A stretch of 22,612 nucleotides of DNA from Chloromonas sp. AAM2 (GCA_004335635.1 QAXH01000825.1:1-22612), one strand, 5' to 3'; shown: positions 1-9,288, counted from the first letter of the stretch. Notes: generated by a model from the sequence alone, not told the origin. Numbers and translations: made by a program.

Positions 1-77
1 ACACACCACAGTATACCCAATCACACTTGGCCCCTGCAACACACATCACCAACACTGGTTCCTAGCGATATCAACAG

Positions 78-99
78 GAATTGTCCCAGAACTGGCAAA
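78..99 (+). repeat. Dispersed short repeat A, copy 1
   Basis: A 22-bp sequence with core gtcccagaactggc. It is identical, in inverted orientation, to 5798-5819, and its 16-bp core recurs at 11635-11650. It is followed by a run of A then T. Possibly the end of a mobile element; no target-site duplication is visible next to it. Confidence 0.6.
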
Positions 100-580
100 A
101 AAAAATTTTTTTGTCGGTTGGCGTCTCGACCTGCCTGCAAGCAGCGTTGGCGCAAGCAGACAAATGCTGGAGGGTTTGATGCCGCGACACTTCCTGATGA
201 CAGGACCTGGACATGACCTGGACATGGGCAACAGCAGTGGCCACTAGCACCTGGCGGTTGCATGTCGTTTATGGACAGGCGCGATGGTAATGTTCTGGCA
301 TGTTCACGTGTATCATTGTTGGGCTGACGGAGTGCGCTGCGGGATCGAACATGTGTGAACAGCTCAGGCTGGCGAAGTGGGTTCAGAATCCAGATGATTA
401 CGGCCATGCATGGGGCCCCCACGGTCAGTACTGATCCAGCTGACGAGGTCATGTCGTGATGGTCATCATGGGACACCATGCCATGACGGGTCGTCAACAG
501 ACCTATCTCTCTTGCCAGAAGCTGGACAGCGGCTTTGGCATCAGTAGTGGTAAACATGGTGTGTACGTGTGTGTTTAGTT

Positions 581-620
581 GGCCCTTCGGGAAAGTCGGG
601 GGCCCTTCGGGAGAGTCGGG
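581..620 (+). repeat. Two-copy 20-bp tandem repeat
   Basis: Two adjacent 20-bp units (581-600 and 601-620) of the form ggcccttcgggaaagtcggg differ at a single base (a/g). Each unit carries a cccttcggg motif that could fold into a small stable hairpin. No gene overlaps it. Confidence 0.85.
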
Positions 621-1384
621 GGCACCGTCTGAGTGTTGGGCACGGCCTGGCCACCCTCAGCGGCCAGTCAGAAGCCCAGGTAGACTTGAAACGAATGCGT
701 GATTAGGTAGAGCAAAGGAAAACTCTTGTTCAATGCAAAGGCACTTGGCACCATGGTGGCAAGAGCTCCTTGTCCGCTGCTCATTCGACTGGGAGGCGGT
801 GCACTCTCTCCATGGTACAGCAGCCCTGCCGCTCTGGCTCTTCTGCTGGCGGACAATGAGCTGAGGCGGACCATGCAGCTGCGTCACAGCTTCACAGCCC
901 GACATGCCAAGCTCTCACAAGCGCTCAAGGCACTGCAGCACGTGTGATGGATGCTTCACTATGCACAAACCTATAATATAATAATATAACCTACGTGTGA
1001 TCGGATTGCATGTGCCCGGACTGGTTGTTAAGCCTCGGCACGCGTCCATTTGGACCTTTGAAGGAGGTGATCAAGCCACTGAACACCCCTGATGTAATCA
1101 ATATACATCTACTACTGCAGCAGCTGTGATGAGTGGCGGGCGTGCATACATTCCTGTCACTGACCACAATTCAATGTTTTCTGTATGGCCATGTGCCATC
1201 AGCAAATCACGCTATGCCGGACTTGACCGAGGGCCAGTGTGTTTTGGACGGCTGAAAAGAGTTCAATTCTGTATTCTGAGTGACTCAAGGTGTCACAGTA
1301 TCAAATTGTATGCTGATGGGCCATCCTGTAGACGCCTTCCAGTTGATTTGGCGTGGGACGAGCCGCCTGTCATGCACTCATGTG

Positions 1385-1432
1385 CAGCAACATGCACTCA
1401 TTTCAGGCACAGCAACGTGCACTCATTTCAGG
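1385..1432 (+). repeat. Two-copy 25-bp tandem repeat
   Basis: Two units offset by 25 bp (1385-1407 and 1410-1432) share cagcaacatgcactcatttc with one a/g difference. A partial third unit, catgcactcatg, lies just upstream near 1373. Confidence 0.8.
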
Positions 1433-1970
1433 TCACACATGCAACTCTGTACTATGTCCTAAAGCCATTACCACAGTGTAGTTTGTAAATCTTTCAGCGA
1501 GCAGCGGCTCAGCGAGCACCTTGAACAGCACATGGAGCCGCTGCCCTTGGCTGGTTGTGCCCTTTTGGAGTATGTAAATGGTGTTTTTATGGTTTACTGA
1601 GTTTCACTGCGATCGGGTGAAGCCGATTCCTGGTGTAAAAACCCCTACATTCGTTCATGCGTACAATCATTGCATTCCAACACATCCCCTTCTTTCCCTA
1701 TGTGTAAGGCGGTGCTGGGAGTGCACTGGGCTCTGAAGAGGGCAGCCTCACCATGCCTTGCAAAGATGACAGTCGCAGCTAGAGTCCGTTTAGTCACATG
1801 CAAGTGCGACATGCAGGAACGGCCATGCAAAACAATAAGAATGCTACTATCCTGTAAGACAGATGCAAATTCAGACTGCAGTGCAGGCGGACTGTGAATG
1901 CAATATGCAGACACACGACCATGCAGGGCAGCGCCCTGGAAGGCATGTGCACGTGACTGATTGCTCCAGT

Positions 1971-2008
1971 GTTGCTGATGTTGCTGATGTTGATGATGTT
2001 GATGATTG
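1971..2008 (+). repeat. Imperfect triplet repeat (TGT/TGC/TGA/TGG type)
   Basis: A run of gttgctgatgttgatgat triplets. On the minus strand it would encode His/Gln-rich sequence, which accounts for the long open frame on that strand. I treat it as a simple-sequence repeat, not a gene. Confidence 0.7.
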
Positions 2009-2648
2009 CTCCTACAGTGTTGACTGTATGCCCCCAATTGTGTTGCAGCTTTTCGCCTGACGGTTGGCGGGGACGGGAAACCTTGTAATTCCAAGCCATT
2101 TAGGGGTCACATGCCAGGTGCACATTCCAGTGCCGGAGCGCCAATGTCATTGCAGTGATCTGCCTTCCACGTAGGAAATCACGGCATTTGCCACAGCTGC
2201 GTGTAATGGCATGCAAGACCAGATCCGTGGGAGTGGGTATCTGTTGAACACGTAGATGCTCGCATTCAAGGTTTTTCAGAGATGGGTAGCAAATACGTTC
2301 AACAGCAAAAGAGTACAATGGTGATGTAGCTGGATGCGATTATTAAGACAAAGGCACTGGCGTTGCCTGTCAACCAAGCAGCAATTTAACCGTTAGGCGT
2401 TTTGAGAGTGATGCATGTCTGTCAGTCTGGGTTTGGCGAGAACAGACTAGAGTTGGATGGACTCGAATTTATTATTCAGGCAGTATAATTCCCATCAGGC
2501 CCATCAGGTGGGCTCGAGTTGTTGTTGAGCCCCTTTTTGAGTCATTTCTCGGACAGGGTGACGCACCTGTGTCCTGGTTTACCGTAAACTTCGCAGTATT
2601 TGGGATTCCATTTTGGCGAATGGACCCACCATGTTGGCTCCTGCCACT

Positions 2649-2700
2649 ATGGTCGTTTTGAAAAAAACGAAAAAAATGGTCGTTTTGAAGCCTTCAAAAC
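2649..2700 (+). repeat. Direct repeat plus perfect short palindrome
   Basis: The 14-mer atggtcgttttgaa occurs at 2649-2662 and 2676-2689, separated by an A-rich spacer. The second copy continues into gttttgaag, c, cttcaaaac (2682-2700), a perfect 9-bp inverted repeat around one base. No gene is attached. It could be a hairpin or part of a decayed element. Confidence 0.7.
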
Positions 2701-3128
2701 AATAATTCGCCAAGTTCAACAACGCTGCCACCCTGTATTATGAAACCTTGCTCTTCATTCTCTGTTTCAGACCCTATTCGTTGCCACACACAGGACAAAG
2801 GCGCTTCCAATACACCGGCTAGTGCAAACTGCAGGGTCGTGGCGTCCCGACATCATCCGTGCATCGACATTTAATCTTTCAATGCACTCCAAAGACGATT
2901 CAACAAGCAGTCTATTTACAAGGGTGGGCAACGGCTGTGATTTGTTACCGGCTGGACAATATTGCCGGTCACTCTTTTCCTCCCTGCCACAATGGCCGCG
3001 TTGAGACACGCAGCGCTTGGCGTCGTTGTCAATGGGCTCGACATTGCCACGTTGCAGGCCGAGCTCTTCAGCGCTTGGGATGCCCCTCACGATTTATATC
3101 TTACGACCACTTTTTATCACCATCCAGC

Positions 3129-4177
3129 ATGGCTAGATCAGATGTGGCCTTCCTTGCACGTCTTGTTAAGGCGGACGATGCGCCCAGCGCCGGTAAGAGC
3201 GCAGACCTTCCCTCGGGCGGACTCCTGGACGCCTTAGCCCGCGACACTGACAGGTTGTACGGGGTGCAACGCGAGCTTCTTAGCTTCGGCGTCGCTGACG
3301 AACTCGAGTTTCCCAAGCTTAGTAAGCGAGCTACGATAGAGAAGGGAAGACCTCAATGGTTGAAGCAATAATTGACGGGGCGAAACGTTGCGGTCACATT
3401 GGCTTCGTCCCAGAGAACTTGAACGCTGGTGTCGTCTGCGCAGTTGTGTGTGGGGACCAGTCGGCTGGCAAACCCTCGGTCATCCAGAGGATTTGTGGTG
3501 TGGACCTGCCCCGCGAAGATGGAACGTGCACGCGCTGCTCGATGGAGTTGAGACCCCTGGACGTGCCGGGTCAAAATCAGGTGTGCAACGCATCATTTTC
3601 TCGCTTTAGTGCTTGCTTCGGACCTAGTGCTTGCCTCGGGCCTAGTGCTTGCCTCGAAGTTACAAACATGATGCACAGCTCAAACAGCGATTGTTATCGT
3701 AAAGGATAGTGAACCAGAAGGTGTCGACCAGTGCGAAGCTTGTCGTCTTCTTGTAGTCATTGATGCACAATTGACGTCCCAAGCGCTGAGTGTTGCAGAT
3801 TTGAACAGGACCACGTGAGCGGCAGCGAGACAGGAAGTGAAAGGGAGGTGACATTTGGTGACCTCACGCGTAAGGAAGATGTTGCGGACTTGGTCACGCG
3901 TGCACAAGCCGCCGTCCTGAACCCAGGCAAGCTTACAGGCACATATCAAGGTCAGCAGAAGTGTTGTCTGAATGATGATTGTTCATTCAGCAGGCTGCTC
4001 ACCAATTTTGCAGATTCACCAGTGGACCAATATGTATCGGGCGACCTGCCAACCACAAACAAATGGAAGCTCACCAAGAGCATGGTGCGTATTGTGAATG
4101 TACGTGGGGTTTGGAATCAACAACCTACGTATGCGTTCTATGTCAGTGTACGTATACCTTTGCGCCACACCAAGTGA
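3129..4177 (+). pseudogene. Dynamin-superfamily GTPase, N-terminal fragment (probably a broken copy)
   Basis: Three exons can be joined: 3129-3321, 3444-3580 and 3809-4177, with donors gtaagc and gtgtgc and acceptors gcgcag and gaacag. The joins keep frame and give 232 codons before the stop. The start ATG at 3129 sits in a good context (gcATGG). Residues about 65-76 read IVCGDQSAGKPS, the dynamin G1 P-loop, followed by a typical G2 stretch around residues 90-101 (DGTCTRC, then MELR). Further on, RAQAAVLNPGK (exon 3) and KLTKSMVRIVN match the usual strand and helix before G3. Dynamins use GTP hydrolysis to constrict or sever membranes. Three things argue against function: the P-loop Ser that binds magnesium is Pro (codon ccc); the DLPG (G3) and TKxD (G4) motifs, stalk and GED are not found downstream; and the tail after about 4105 has no family resemblance. 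A 63-nt stretch (3951-4013) could also be an intron, since it has gtcagc/ttgcag ends and keeps frame. The family is fairly secure; pseudogene status is inferred. Confidence 0.65.
3605..3658 (+). repeat. Three-copy 18-bp minisatellite in an intron
   Basis: Three consecutive 18-bp units at 3605-3622, 3623-3640 and 3641-3658, of the form cctagtgcttgcctcggg with a few substitutions. They lie inside the second intron (3581-3808) of the dynamin-like fragment. Confidence 0.85.
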
Positions 4178-4485
4178 ATGGCATCTTGTGCTCTTGGCCA
4201 CACCTTCTGCTCTTCGTCTTCAGGGGTGGAGTCGATGACACACTTCCTGGCCATGTTCTGTAGCAGTGTCATCAGCGGACAATCGCTACATCTTTGTGCC
4301 TGGGCCCAGAGCCCGCGCCCAAGGCATTCTTTGCTAGGCCACATAACTCAACAGGAAGCGCGGAACAAGAGCATCAGGCATGTCAATCTAGCTGCGCAAG
4401 CTGCACATCCTGACCTGAGGCCCCTTCCGACGACCTTGCAGTCTGAAGGCGCACGCCCAACTTAACGTCTACTCATGCCCTTGTT

Positions 4486-4666
4486 GAAGGTTCTAGAGAC
4501 TGTTCCAGAAGGTTCGGTCAGAACACTCTAGAAGGACGTTACTGTCATGTGATGGGCTGTAAATAGCCTGGACTTTTCTCTGTGCTGTTTACGTCAAGTT
4601 ATACCGAGAGCCCACTGTAAGATTACTGACTGTCTCCAGAGGTTTCCACGGCGGAAGGTTCCAGAC
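4486..4666 (+). promoter_or_regulatory. Cluster of heat-shock-element-like modules
   Basis: The alternating GAA/TTC pentamer pattern of heat-shock elements recurs several times. GAAGGTTCTAGAG lies at 4486-4498, a perfect three-module TTCCAGAAGGTTC at 4503-4515, CTCTAGAAGG at 4526-4535, CTCCAGAGGTTTC at 4634-4646, and GAAGGTTCCAGAC at 4654-4666. The established HSF-binding consensus is nGAAn in alternating orientation with 5-bp periodicity, which these match. A TATAAAAG box follows at 4970. No recognisable gene lies directly behind it, so the target is unknown. Chance occurrence or a repeat-derived motif remains possible. Confidence 0.45.
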
Positions 4667-4969
4667 AGCTACTGCCCAACAGCCCTCACCTTTACAAGGC
4701 TGCAGCCAAGCGACGGAGCTGGACTCGGCCAAGAATTAAGCGGAAGTCGAATGTTTGTCCTGCGCGATTACTGATAACAGTACTCAGGGAGGCCACCAGG
4801 ATAGGCAAATTGCAGTAACGGGTATGGCGGTGATAGCATAGTGGCGCAATAGGCCTTTCATATCGTTTTCCTTACATCCAAGTACCAGACATTGGTCAGA
4901 CATGGCAAGCCGACACCGGAGTCACTATGCTGACGCCTGCAGGACCAATTTCACCACTTGCCGTATGCG

Positions 4970-4977
4970 TATAAAAG
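4970..4977 (+). promoter_or_regulatory. TATA-box candidate (TATAAAAG)
   Basis: A consensus TATAAAAG lies about 300 bp downstream of the HSE-like cluster. Transcription would begin near 5000. The first ATG with a plausible start and donor is at 5170 (ATGTCACAAT followed by gtaagtcag), giving only three complete codons before a possible intron. I could not identify downstream exons. Confidence 0.3.
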
Positions 4978-5325
4978 ACTGCGTTGGGCCTTTTGCCTGA
5001 CGGACAACGTCGCATTCTGGGCCTTACTTCATATTACCAGGCACTTGTGCACGGGGCCTCGTGCCCATTGCACACGTATCACAATCGGGATCTGCACTGG
5101 CTGGTTGCGAGCGTTCTTTGACACAGGTTACAAGTTGTTAGCAATCGGGTGGCACATCCAACCGGCGGTCATGTCACAATGTAAGTCAGTGAATGGCAGA
5201 TTCCAAGAAATTTTTGGTGTTACTGCTGGTTGCGCCTTAATTGGGCGGTGCAGGCAGTGCGCTGGGCTCTGCCTGGGAGGGTGCGGACGCACCACCCCAC
5301 GCCAGCAACCCACCTCGGCCTCTAC

Positions 5326-5423
5326 CTTGCGCGACCGGTCATGCTGAGAGGCATGGTCTAGCAGCAGGGAGTACAGGCGGTTGAGGTTGCCCACAAGAGG
5401 AACGACAAGAGGGCTATCCAGAA
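5326..5423 (-). other. Orphan exon-like segment, function unknown
   Basis: On the minus strand, a T-rich acceptor ending gtgtgcag at 5424 is followed by 98 nt encoding LDSPLVVPLVGNLNRLYSLL and then LDHASQHDRSRK. A good donor (AAG, then gtagag) follows at 5325. The codons favour C and G at third positions, unlike the flanking sequence, and the frame enters in phase 1 and leaves in phase 0. I recognise no family and find no convincing partner exons on either side. It may be a leftover exon of a decayed gene, or part of a gene with widely spaced exons. Confidence 0.3.
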
Positions 5424-5797
5424 CTGCACACGCATGCACATGCAGAAATATACAACGACCCGTTGCAAGGGCTGCAAGTGCAACAGCTGTGAGCCCACCG
5501 TGTACACATGTGCATGCAGTCAAACAATGTCAATACAGCTGAAACAATTGAAAGTGCTAGCCCAGGAGTGTGCGCGCAGCACGACATTCAGCGGATAACG
5601 CACCATGCAATATGCCCCCCTGACGAGAGAAAGGCCCCTGTACGTGTGTGCCGGCGGCAAGGCCAACGAGCCAAGCCAACCACAACGCCACCCGCGTTCA
5701 TACAGTCTTGAACTCCTTGCCTCCACCCTAGACCGCTGCTAAGCCACAAAAGCAGGTAACAAGCAACAGGCTCCCGCTGCGACAGAAAAGAAAGAAG

Positions 5798-5819
5798 TTT
5801 GCCAGTTCTGGGACAATTC
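5798..5819 (-). repeat. Dispersed short repeat A, copy 2 (inverted)
   Basis: The reverse complement of 78-99, identical over 22 bp. Both copies point inward towards each other, as terminal inverted repeats would. Inward of each lies an A/T- or pyrimidine-rich stretch. No target duplication is visible. Confidence 0.6.
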
Positions 5820-6362
5820 TTGCGTTTTGCACTGAAACCACTCGTCTGCTGGGTCTGGTGTGTCTGTGTGTGCGTGTGAACGAGTTGATTAGTCGGTGAA
5901 GTATGGGGTATGTTCATCGTGAAGGACACACCTCTGCTGGACTGTGACCTCAAAAGAGGTGTTGGTCTCAGTGTAGGTGACACTCATGTGTGTCCAAACC
6001 AGATTTGTTGGTAGACGATGGTGCACTGCTAGTGCTGGGACAACAGTGGGTCATTACAAGCAAACAAAGCAAGAACTCAAACACTGAAGCGCAACCCAAC
6101 TGTGTCAATACTCTGTCAACGTCCTTGCAGTGTCCACATCAACTGCAGAAGCTCAACAGCAAACACAGCAGCTCATGCTGCAAGCTCTGACACAGTTGTA
6201 CAGATACACACAGCGGTAAACACGCCAAACCACTTAGAACACTGTCTGACTGAACACGAACCGGACCACATCATACGGTTTGCCCGAAGTCATCAGCAGT
6301 CCTTCATCCTTGCCAGCGGCCACAGCGGTGCGGAATAATCGGCCCGAGCTGCACGTCGTGCT

Positions 6363-6545
6363 AAGGTGGCAGGAAACACACAACTCGCTGCGCTCAACGT
6401 CGGGCGCCTGAGTAGATGGGAGCGCGCGGTAGAGGCTCCTGGTTGTAGAAATTCTTCATGCACCAATACGATCATCCGACTGCACCAAGCCCTGAAGCTG
6501 TCCTTGTTCACTGTTTTCGCTGTCGATGGCCCACCAGTGGTGTAG
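6363..6545 (+). pseudogene. Possible relic of an XPG/GEN-type nuclease N-domain
   Basis: An open frame runs from after the stop at 6336 to the TAG at 6543-6545. Its C-terminal part reads NTIIRLHQALKLSLFTVF and then AVDGPPVV. The pattern TI, a helix, then hydrophobic residues ending VF-VDG-PP resembles the N-terminal domain of XPG-family flap and Holliday-junction nucleases (FEN1, GEN1), where a strand VFVxDGxPP is followed by Lys. Here the next codon is TAG, where AAG (Lys) would be expected by family comparison. No catalytic Asp/Glu clusters of the later I-domain were found downstream. The resemblance is short and recognised by eye, so this is tentative. Confidence 0.25.
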
Positions 6546-6889
6546 ATCGTCTGCAAGCCGTGATGGCTCAGCAAGCAAATTTAGCTGGCTTCATGCTGGC
6601 TAGCGTCTGAACTGGGTGCTGAAGGGGCCTGAGTTGAGAAGGGTGCTTATGAGAACAGTTGCCCAACCGTTAACCGTCGCTCTCGTGGCCTCTTCCCAAT
6701 TCATTTGCTTGTATTTTCTACAACTACTGCAGACGCATTGCGAAACGGCACATGTCAGGCGCATTGCCCATTCAGCCTTGCTGAAGCAAAAAGTGCACCA
6801 CCAAAGGGGCACTTGTCGGACTGTGTCCCACATCACCATTCAATCCCAAATCACGTAAGAGCTTGCAGCTGAGGCTGCTATAGCCAGCC

Positions 6890-9178
6890 ATGTCGCAAAG
6901 TTGGGCTCTCGAAGACACCCGGTGAGTCAAACGCCTTCTTCCCCGCCATGAGGGTGGGATTCAGACAGGCGAGTGCCTTGCTGGCGCCATGTGGTGCGGC
7001 GTGAGCTCCACAGGTGCTGCATTTGCGCGCCCCTTGTGCCGTGGATGGACGTTGGATTCAACCGCCGTTCGCAATCAGTGCAGATACTTGAATTTTGCCT
7101 GGCTGGCTCAGCACAGCAGCAAACCATGACACTGTGTTTTTTTCTTCTTCTTTCACATGCTCTATTGGCACTATGATCGTCCTAGCCTGTGTAATGCATG
7201 TTTTGGCAGTAAGCAGTGAGGCTGAATATAACTGTGTATACCCATGCTCATCGCAGGTCCCAGGAGTCAGCCAACCGTTTGGCTCAACTCATGACCCTGT
7301 ACAATCAGTGTCGAGGCGGCACAGGCCTCTCTGTGAACAATGGTGGTGTGTCAAACACATTCAACAAACGCAGCCTGGACTACCAGCCAGCAAGCCTGTC
7401 CTATGAAACCATGCCATCCTCCCTACAGTCTGACCCAATCTCGAGCCTGAGCGCTGACTCGTTCAGCCAGCTGTGCAATGCTCTGATTGCCCCCATGGAC
7501 AAGCTGGCGGTGACAGATGACCAGCTGTTGTCTGCGGACGGCAAGTGCACCGACGCTGACAGCTCCCAAGCAGCCAATCTGTCTTTCCTGTTTGGCAGTG
7601 ACACGGCCATCTGCACTCGCCCTCACATCAACAGCCTTCAGCACCAGAGCCTGTCTTCCATCACACTCCAGAGCAGCAGTGGCTCAGCCGCTGATGACCA
7701 GCTTGCCTGGCAAAGTCCAAACGCGCTCAACGCTGCCAAGGCGGCCAATCAGGGCGCGCTCGTGTCCGGTGGTCCGGCCACCCCCTCTCCCGAACCAACA
7801 GGCTCACTGTGAGTTCACTTCTATGTGTCCGCATGTTCTGTGTCTGAGGGTTGCGCAATGTGTTACATCAGCCTAGCAGATACCGCATAGAAGTGTGTTA
7901 AGGGGATTCAGATTGCCAACCTGTTCTACACCCACAGGTATGCAGTGATGCCATGGGCCTTTTGCAACATCAGCTCAGAGGCACCAACGTGCGTCGAACA
8001 CAAAGCTTACACAAACACCTGCTTCTGCTTGGATCGGCAAGGCTTGTAATGTGTGTTCGTGGTTCTTGCTGTCTTGTTTCTTGCAGGTATGTCAAGAACC
8101 TGCCTCCAGGTGAGTTGCAGATCAAACCGTCGACCACGCTCAGTGCTTTTTGGGTCAACTCCTTGACACTCAAATCATCATCGTACCAAAGGTTCATAAG
8201 TCTGTTCTTGCCGGATTTCGTCAGATCTCGTCTTTTTTTCGTAGGTTCTTGCACTCTTTCATGAAGTATAAGTAAGTAAATGGTTTGATGCAAAACAATA
8301 CACGATGCCTAAGTAATAGTGATCATACTGGGCGTACGTGTCGTGCCTGCACTGTCTCTGGAGGCTTTTCTTGAGCTATTGGCCCTTCTGGCCACATGGC
8401 TGCAACAAGCGATTCGTGGCTGCCACACAGTGCAAGGGCAAGGCCAAACTCAAGTGGGATGCCTGCTGAATGCGGGCAGTAAATGTCAAGTGAATGTTCT
8501 GCGATACACGCCTGCGCTTAAGCATGCTTACTTGGCATGTACTGCAGATGCGGACGAGCTGTACTTGTACCGCAAATTTGCAGTCCATGGTGCGCTGATC
8601 AGCTGCAAGGTGTCCACTGACCCCACCTCCGGCAAGTGCAGGTGCGCGGACAAGGCTGTCTGGCTGATTTGATGAGCCAGGGCGACACAGGCTGTGCCCA
8701 GTGGACTTGTGACAAATGGCGGCACAGGCCGTGCCAAGCAGGCTTGTAGGACTAGTAAATGTTGCTTGTAGCAACCAACACGTCCCAGGAACCAAAGAGG
8801 GCCCGTCTGATTGCTTTGATCACTGTGTTGCTTGAGGTGATGTGCCTGTGCGTGAAGAAGTGAGCGTGTGGATTGAGGTTGTCTCGCAGGGGCGTGGGTT
8901 TTGTGAATTTCCTGGAGCACGAGTCAGCTGTGCGCGCAATGAATCAACTGAACGGCCTGCGCATAAGCGAGGGTCGCCAGATGCAAATCTCCATCCAGGC
9001 CCCGCGTTCGGTGCGTGCGGCGCAGCAGGCCTCGGCCACCGTCACCGGCCAAGTGCGACACAGCAACACCATACTACTTCCCATGAAAGACCACACGGCT
9101 CGCATAGGAGGGCCAGGTAATCCTCTAGCCGGCCTAGGGTACGGCATTGGAGCGAGTCTTCAGGACGTCTTTCCATAA
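6890..9178 (+). CDS. Single-RRM RNA-binding protein (ELAV/Hu-like RRM), five exons
   Basis: Exons are 6890-6921, 7257-7808, 8087-8109, 8548-8641 and 8890-9178. All introns are GT-AG and all phases match, giving 990 nt and 329 residues. The ATG at 6890 is preceded in frame by a TAG at 6881. The N-terminal 190 residues are Ser, Ala and Gln rich without a known domain and are probably disordered. An RRM spans about residues 195-275: RNP2 is LYVKNLPP (196-202), exon 4 gives DELYLYRKFAVHGALISCKV, and RNP1 is RGVGFVNF (234-241), with aromatic residues at the RNA-stacking positions. The spacing and sequence resemble the third RRM of ELAV/Hu or CELF-type proteins, so it likely binds single-stranded RNA to control mRNA stability or splicing; targets are unknown. 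The tail is about 55 residues. The 3' end is uncertain: a possible donor, ggccag|gtaatc, lies at 9117, and no TGTAA poly(A) signal follows closely, so the last exon may be spliced further on. Confidence 0.8.
7865..7890 (+). repeat. Dispersed short repeat B, copy 1
   Basis: A 25-26 bp sequence with core cagcctagcagataccgc, lying in the second intron of the RRM gene. Near-identical copies occur at 9496-9520 (one mismatch over 25 bp) and 11662-11686 (two mismatches). Confidence 0.75.
8087..8109 (+). other. 23-nt microexon encoding the RNP2 strand of the RRM
   Basis: The segment sits between a strong pyrimidine-rich acceptor (gtttcttgcag) and a consensus donor (ccag|gtgagt). It supplies the third base of a Leu codon, then Tyr-Val-Lys-Asn-Leu-Pro-Pro, then one base. 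Exon 2 ends in phase 2 and exon 4 needs one preceding base, so only inclusion of this piece keeps frame. Direct joining of exon 2 to exon 4 shifts the frame and meets TGA at the end of the sequence ggtgtccactga in exon 4. Confidence 0.8.
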
Positions 9179-9288
9179 ACGCAGCGCCACGGGTCGCCGA
9201 CATAATCACAGCCGAACCGGCGGGCTTTGTCAATGCAAGTGAGCCAAACCCCGATCGCATCACCACCGTAAGCGATGAGACTAGGGTT

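Larger units (their letters stand above)
1..3128. other. Gene-poor stretch with short repeats; no gene recognised
   Basis: I recognise no protein in this stretch on either strand. The longest open frames, for example about 178 codons on the minus strand over 21-557 and 149 codons on the minus strand over 1645-2094, are Cys, His and Ser rich, cross simple repeats and resemble no family I know. It holds an A9/T7 run at about 97-112, a 20-bp tandem repeat at 581-620, a 25-bp repeat at 1385-1432, a triplet repeat at 1971-2008 and an AT-rich palindrome near 2690. TGTAA motifs, the usual algal poly(A) signal, occur at about 1094 and 1485 on the plus strand but cannot be tied to a gene. It may contain non-coding transcripts, or exons of a gene lying to the left. 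Confidence 0.5.
4178..6889. other. Stretch without a confident gene
   Basis: Between the dynamin fragment and the RRM gene no complete gene is recognised. It contains the HSE-like cluster, a TATA box, one exon-like segment on the minus strand (5326-5423), a copy of repeat A (5798-5819) and a possible nuclease relic (6363-6545). Open frames on both strands around 4958-5347 and 5588-5983 have no recognisable motifs and poor coding character. Confidence 0.5.

Noticed and set aside
21..557. A minus-strand 178-codon frame near the left edge
   Set aside because: It has no recognisable motif, includes the A/T homopolymer run and a repeat A copy, and shows no third-position bias.
4200..4345. The missing G3 part of the dynamin GTPase after the cttcag acceptor near 4223
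   Set aside because: The sequence reads VDDTLPGHVL then stop in one frame. It lacks the Asp-Leu-Pro-Gly context and surrounding strands, so the resemblance is probably chance.
7938..8043. An alternative exon in the RRM gene's second intron after a cccacag acceptor (starting gtatgcagtg)
   Set aside because: It mimics the start of the microexon but gives no RNP2 motif, runs into a TAA, and has no convincing donor in the right phase.
9179..9240. An extra downstream RRM-gene exon (ccgaaccggcgggctttgtc) joined through the gtaatc donor at 9117
   Set aside because: The donor and an acceptor at atcacag exist and phases could fit, but the piece would be only about 27 nt and no further exon was found. 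The stop at 9178 is the simpler end.
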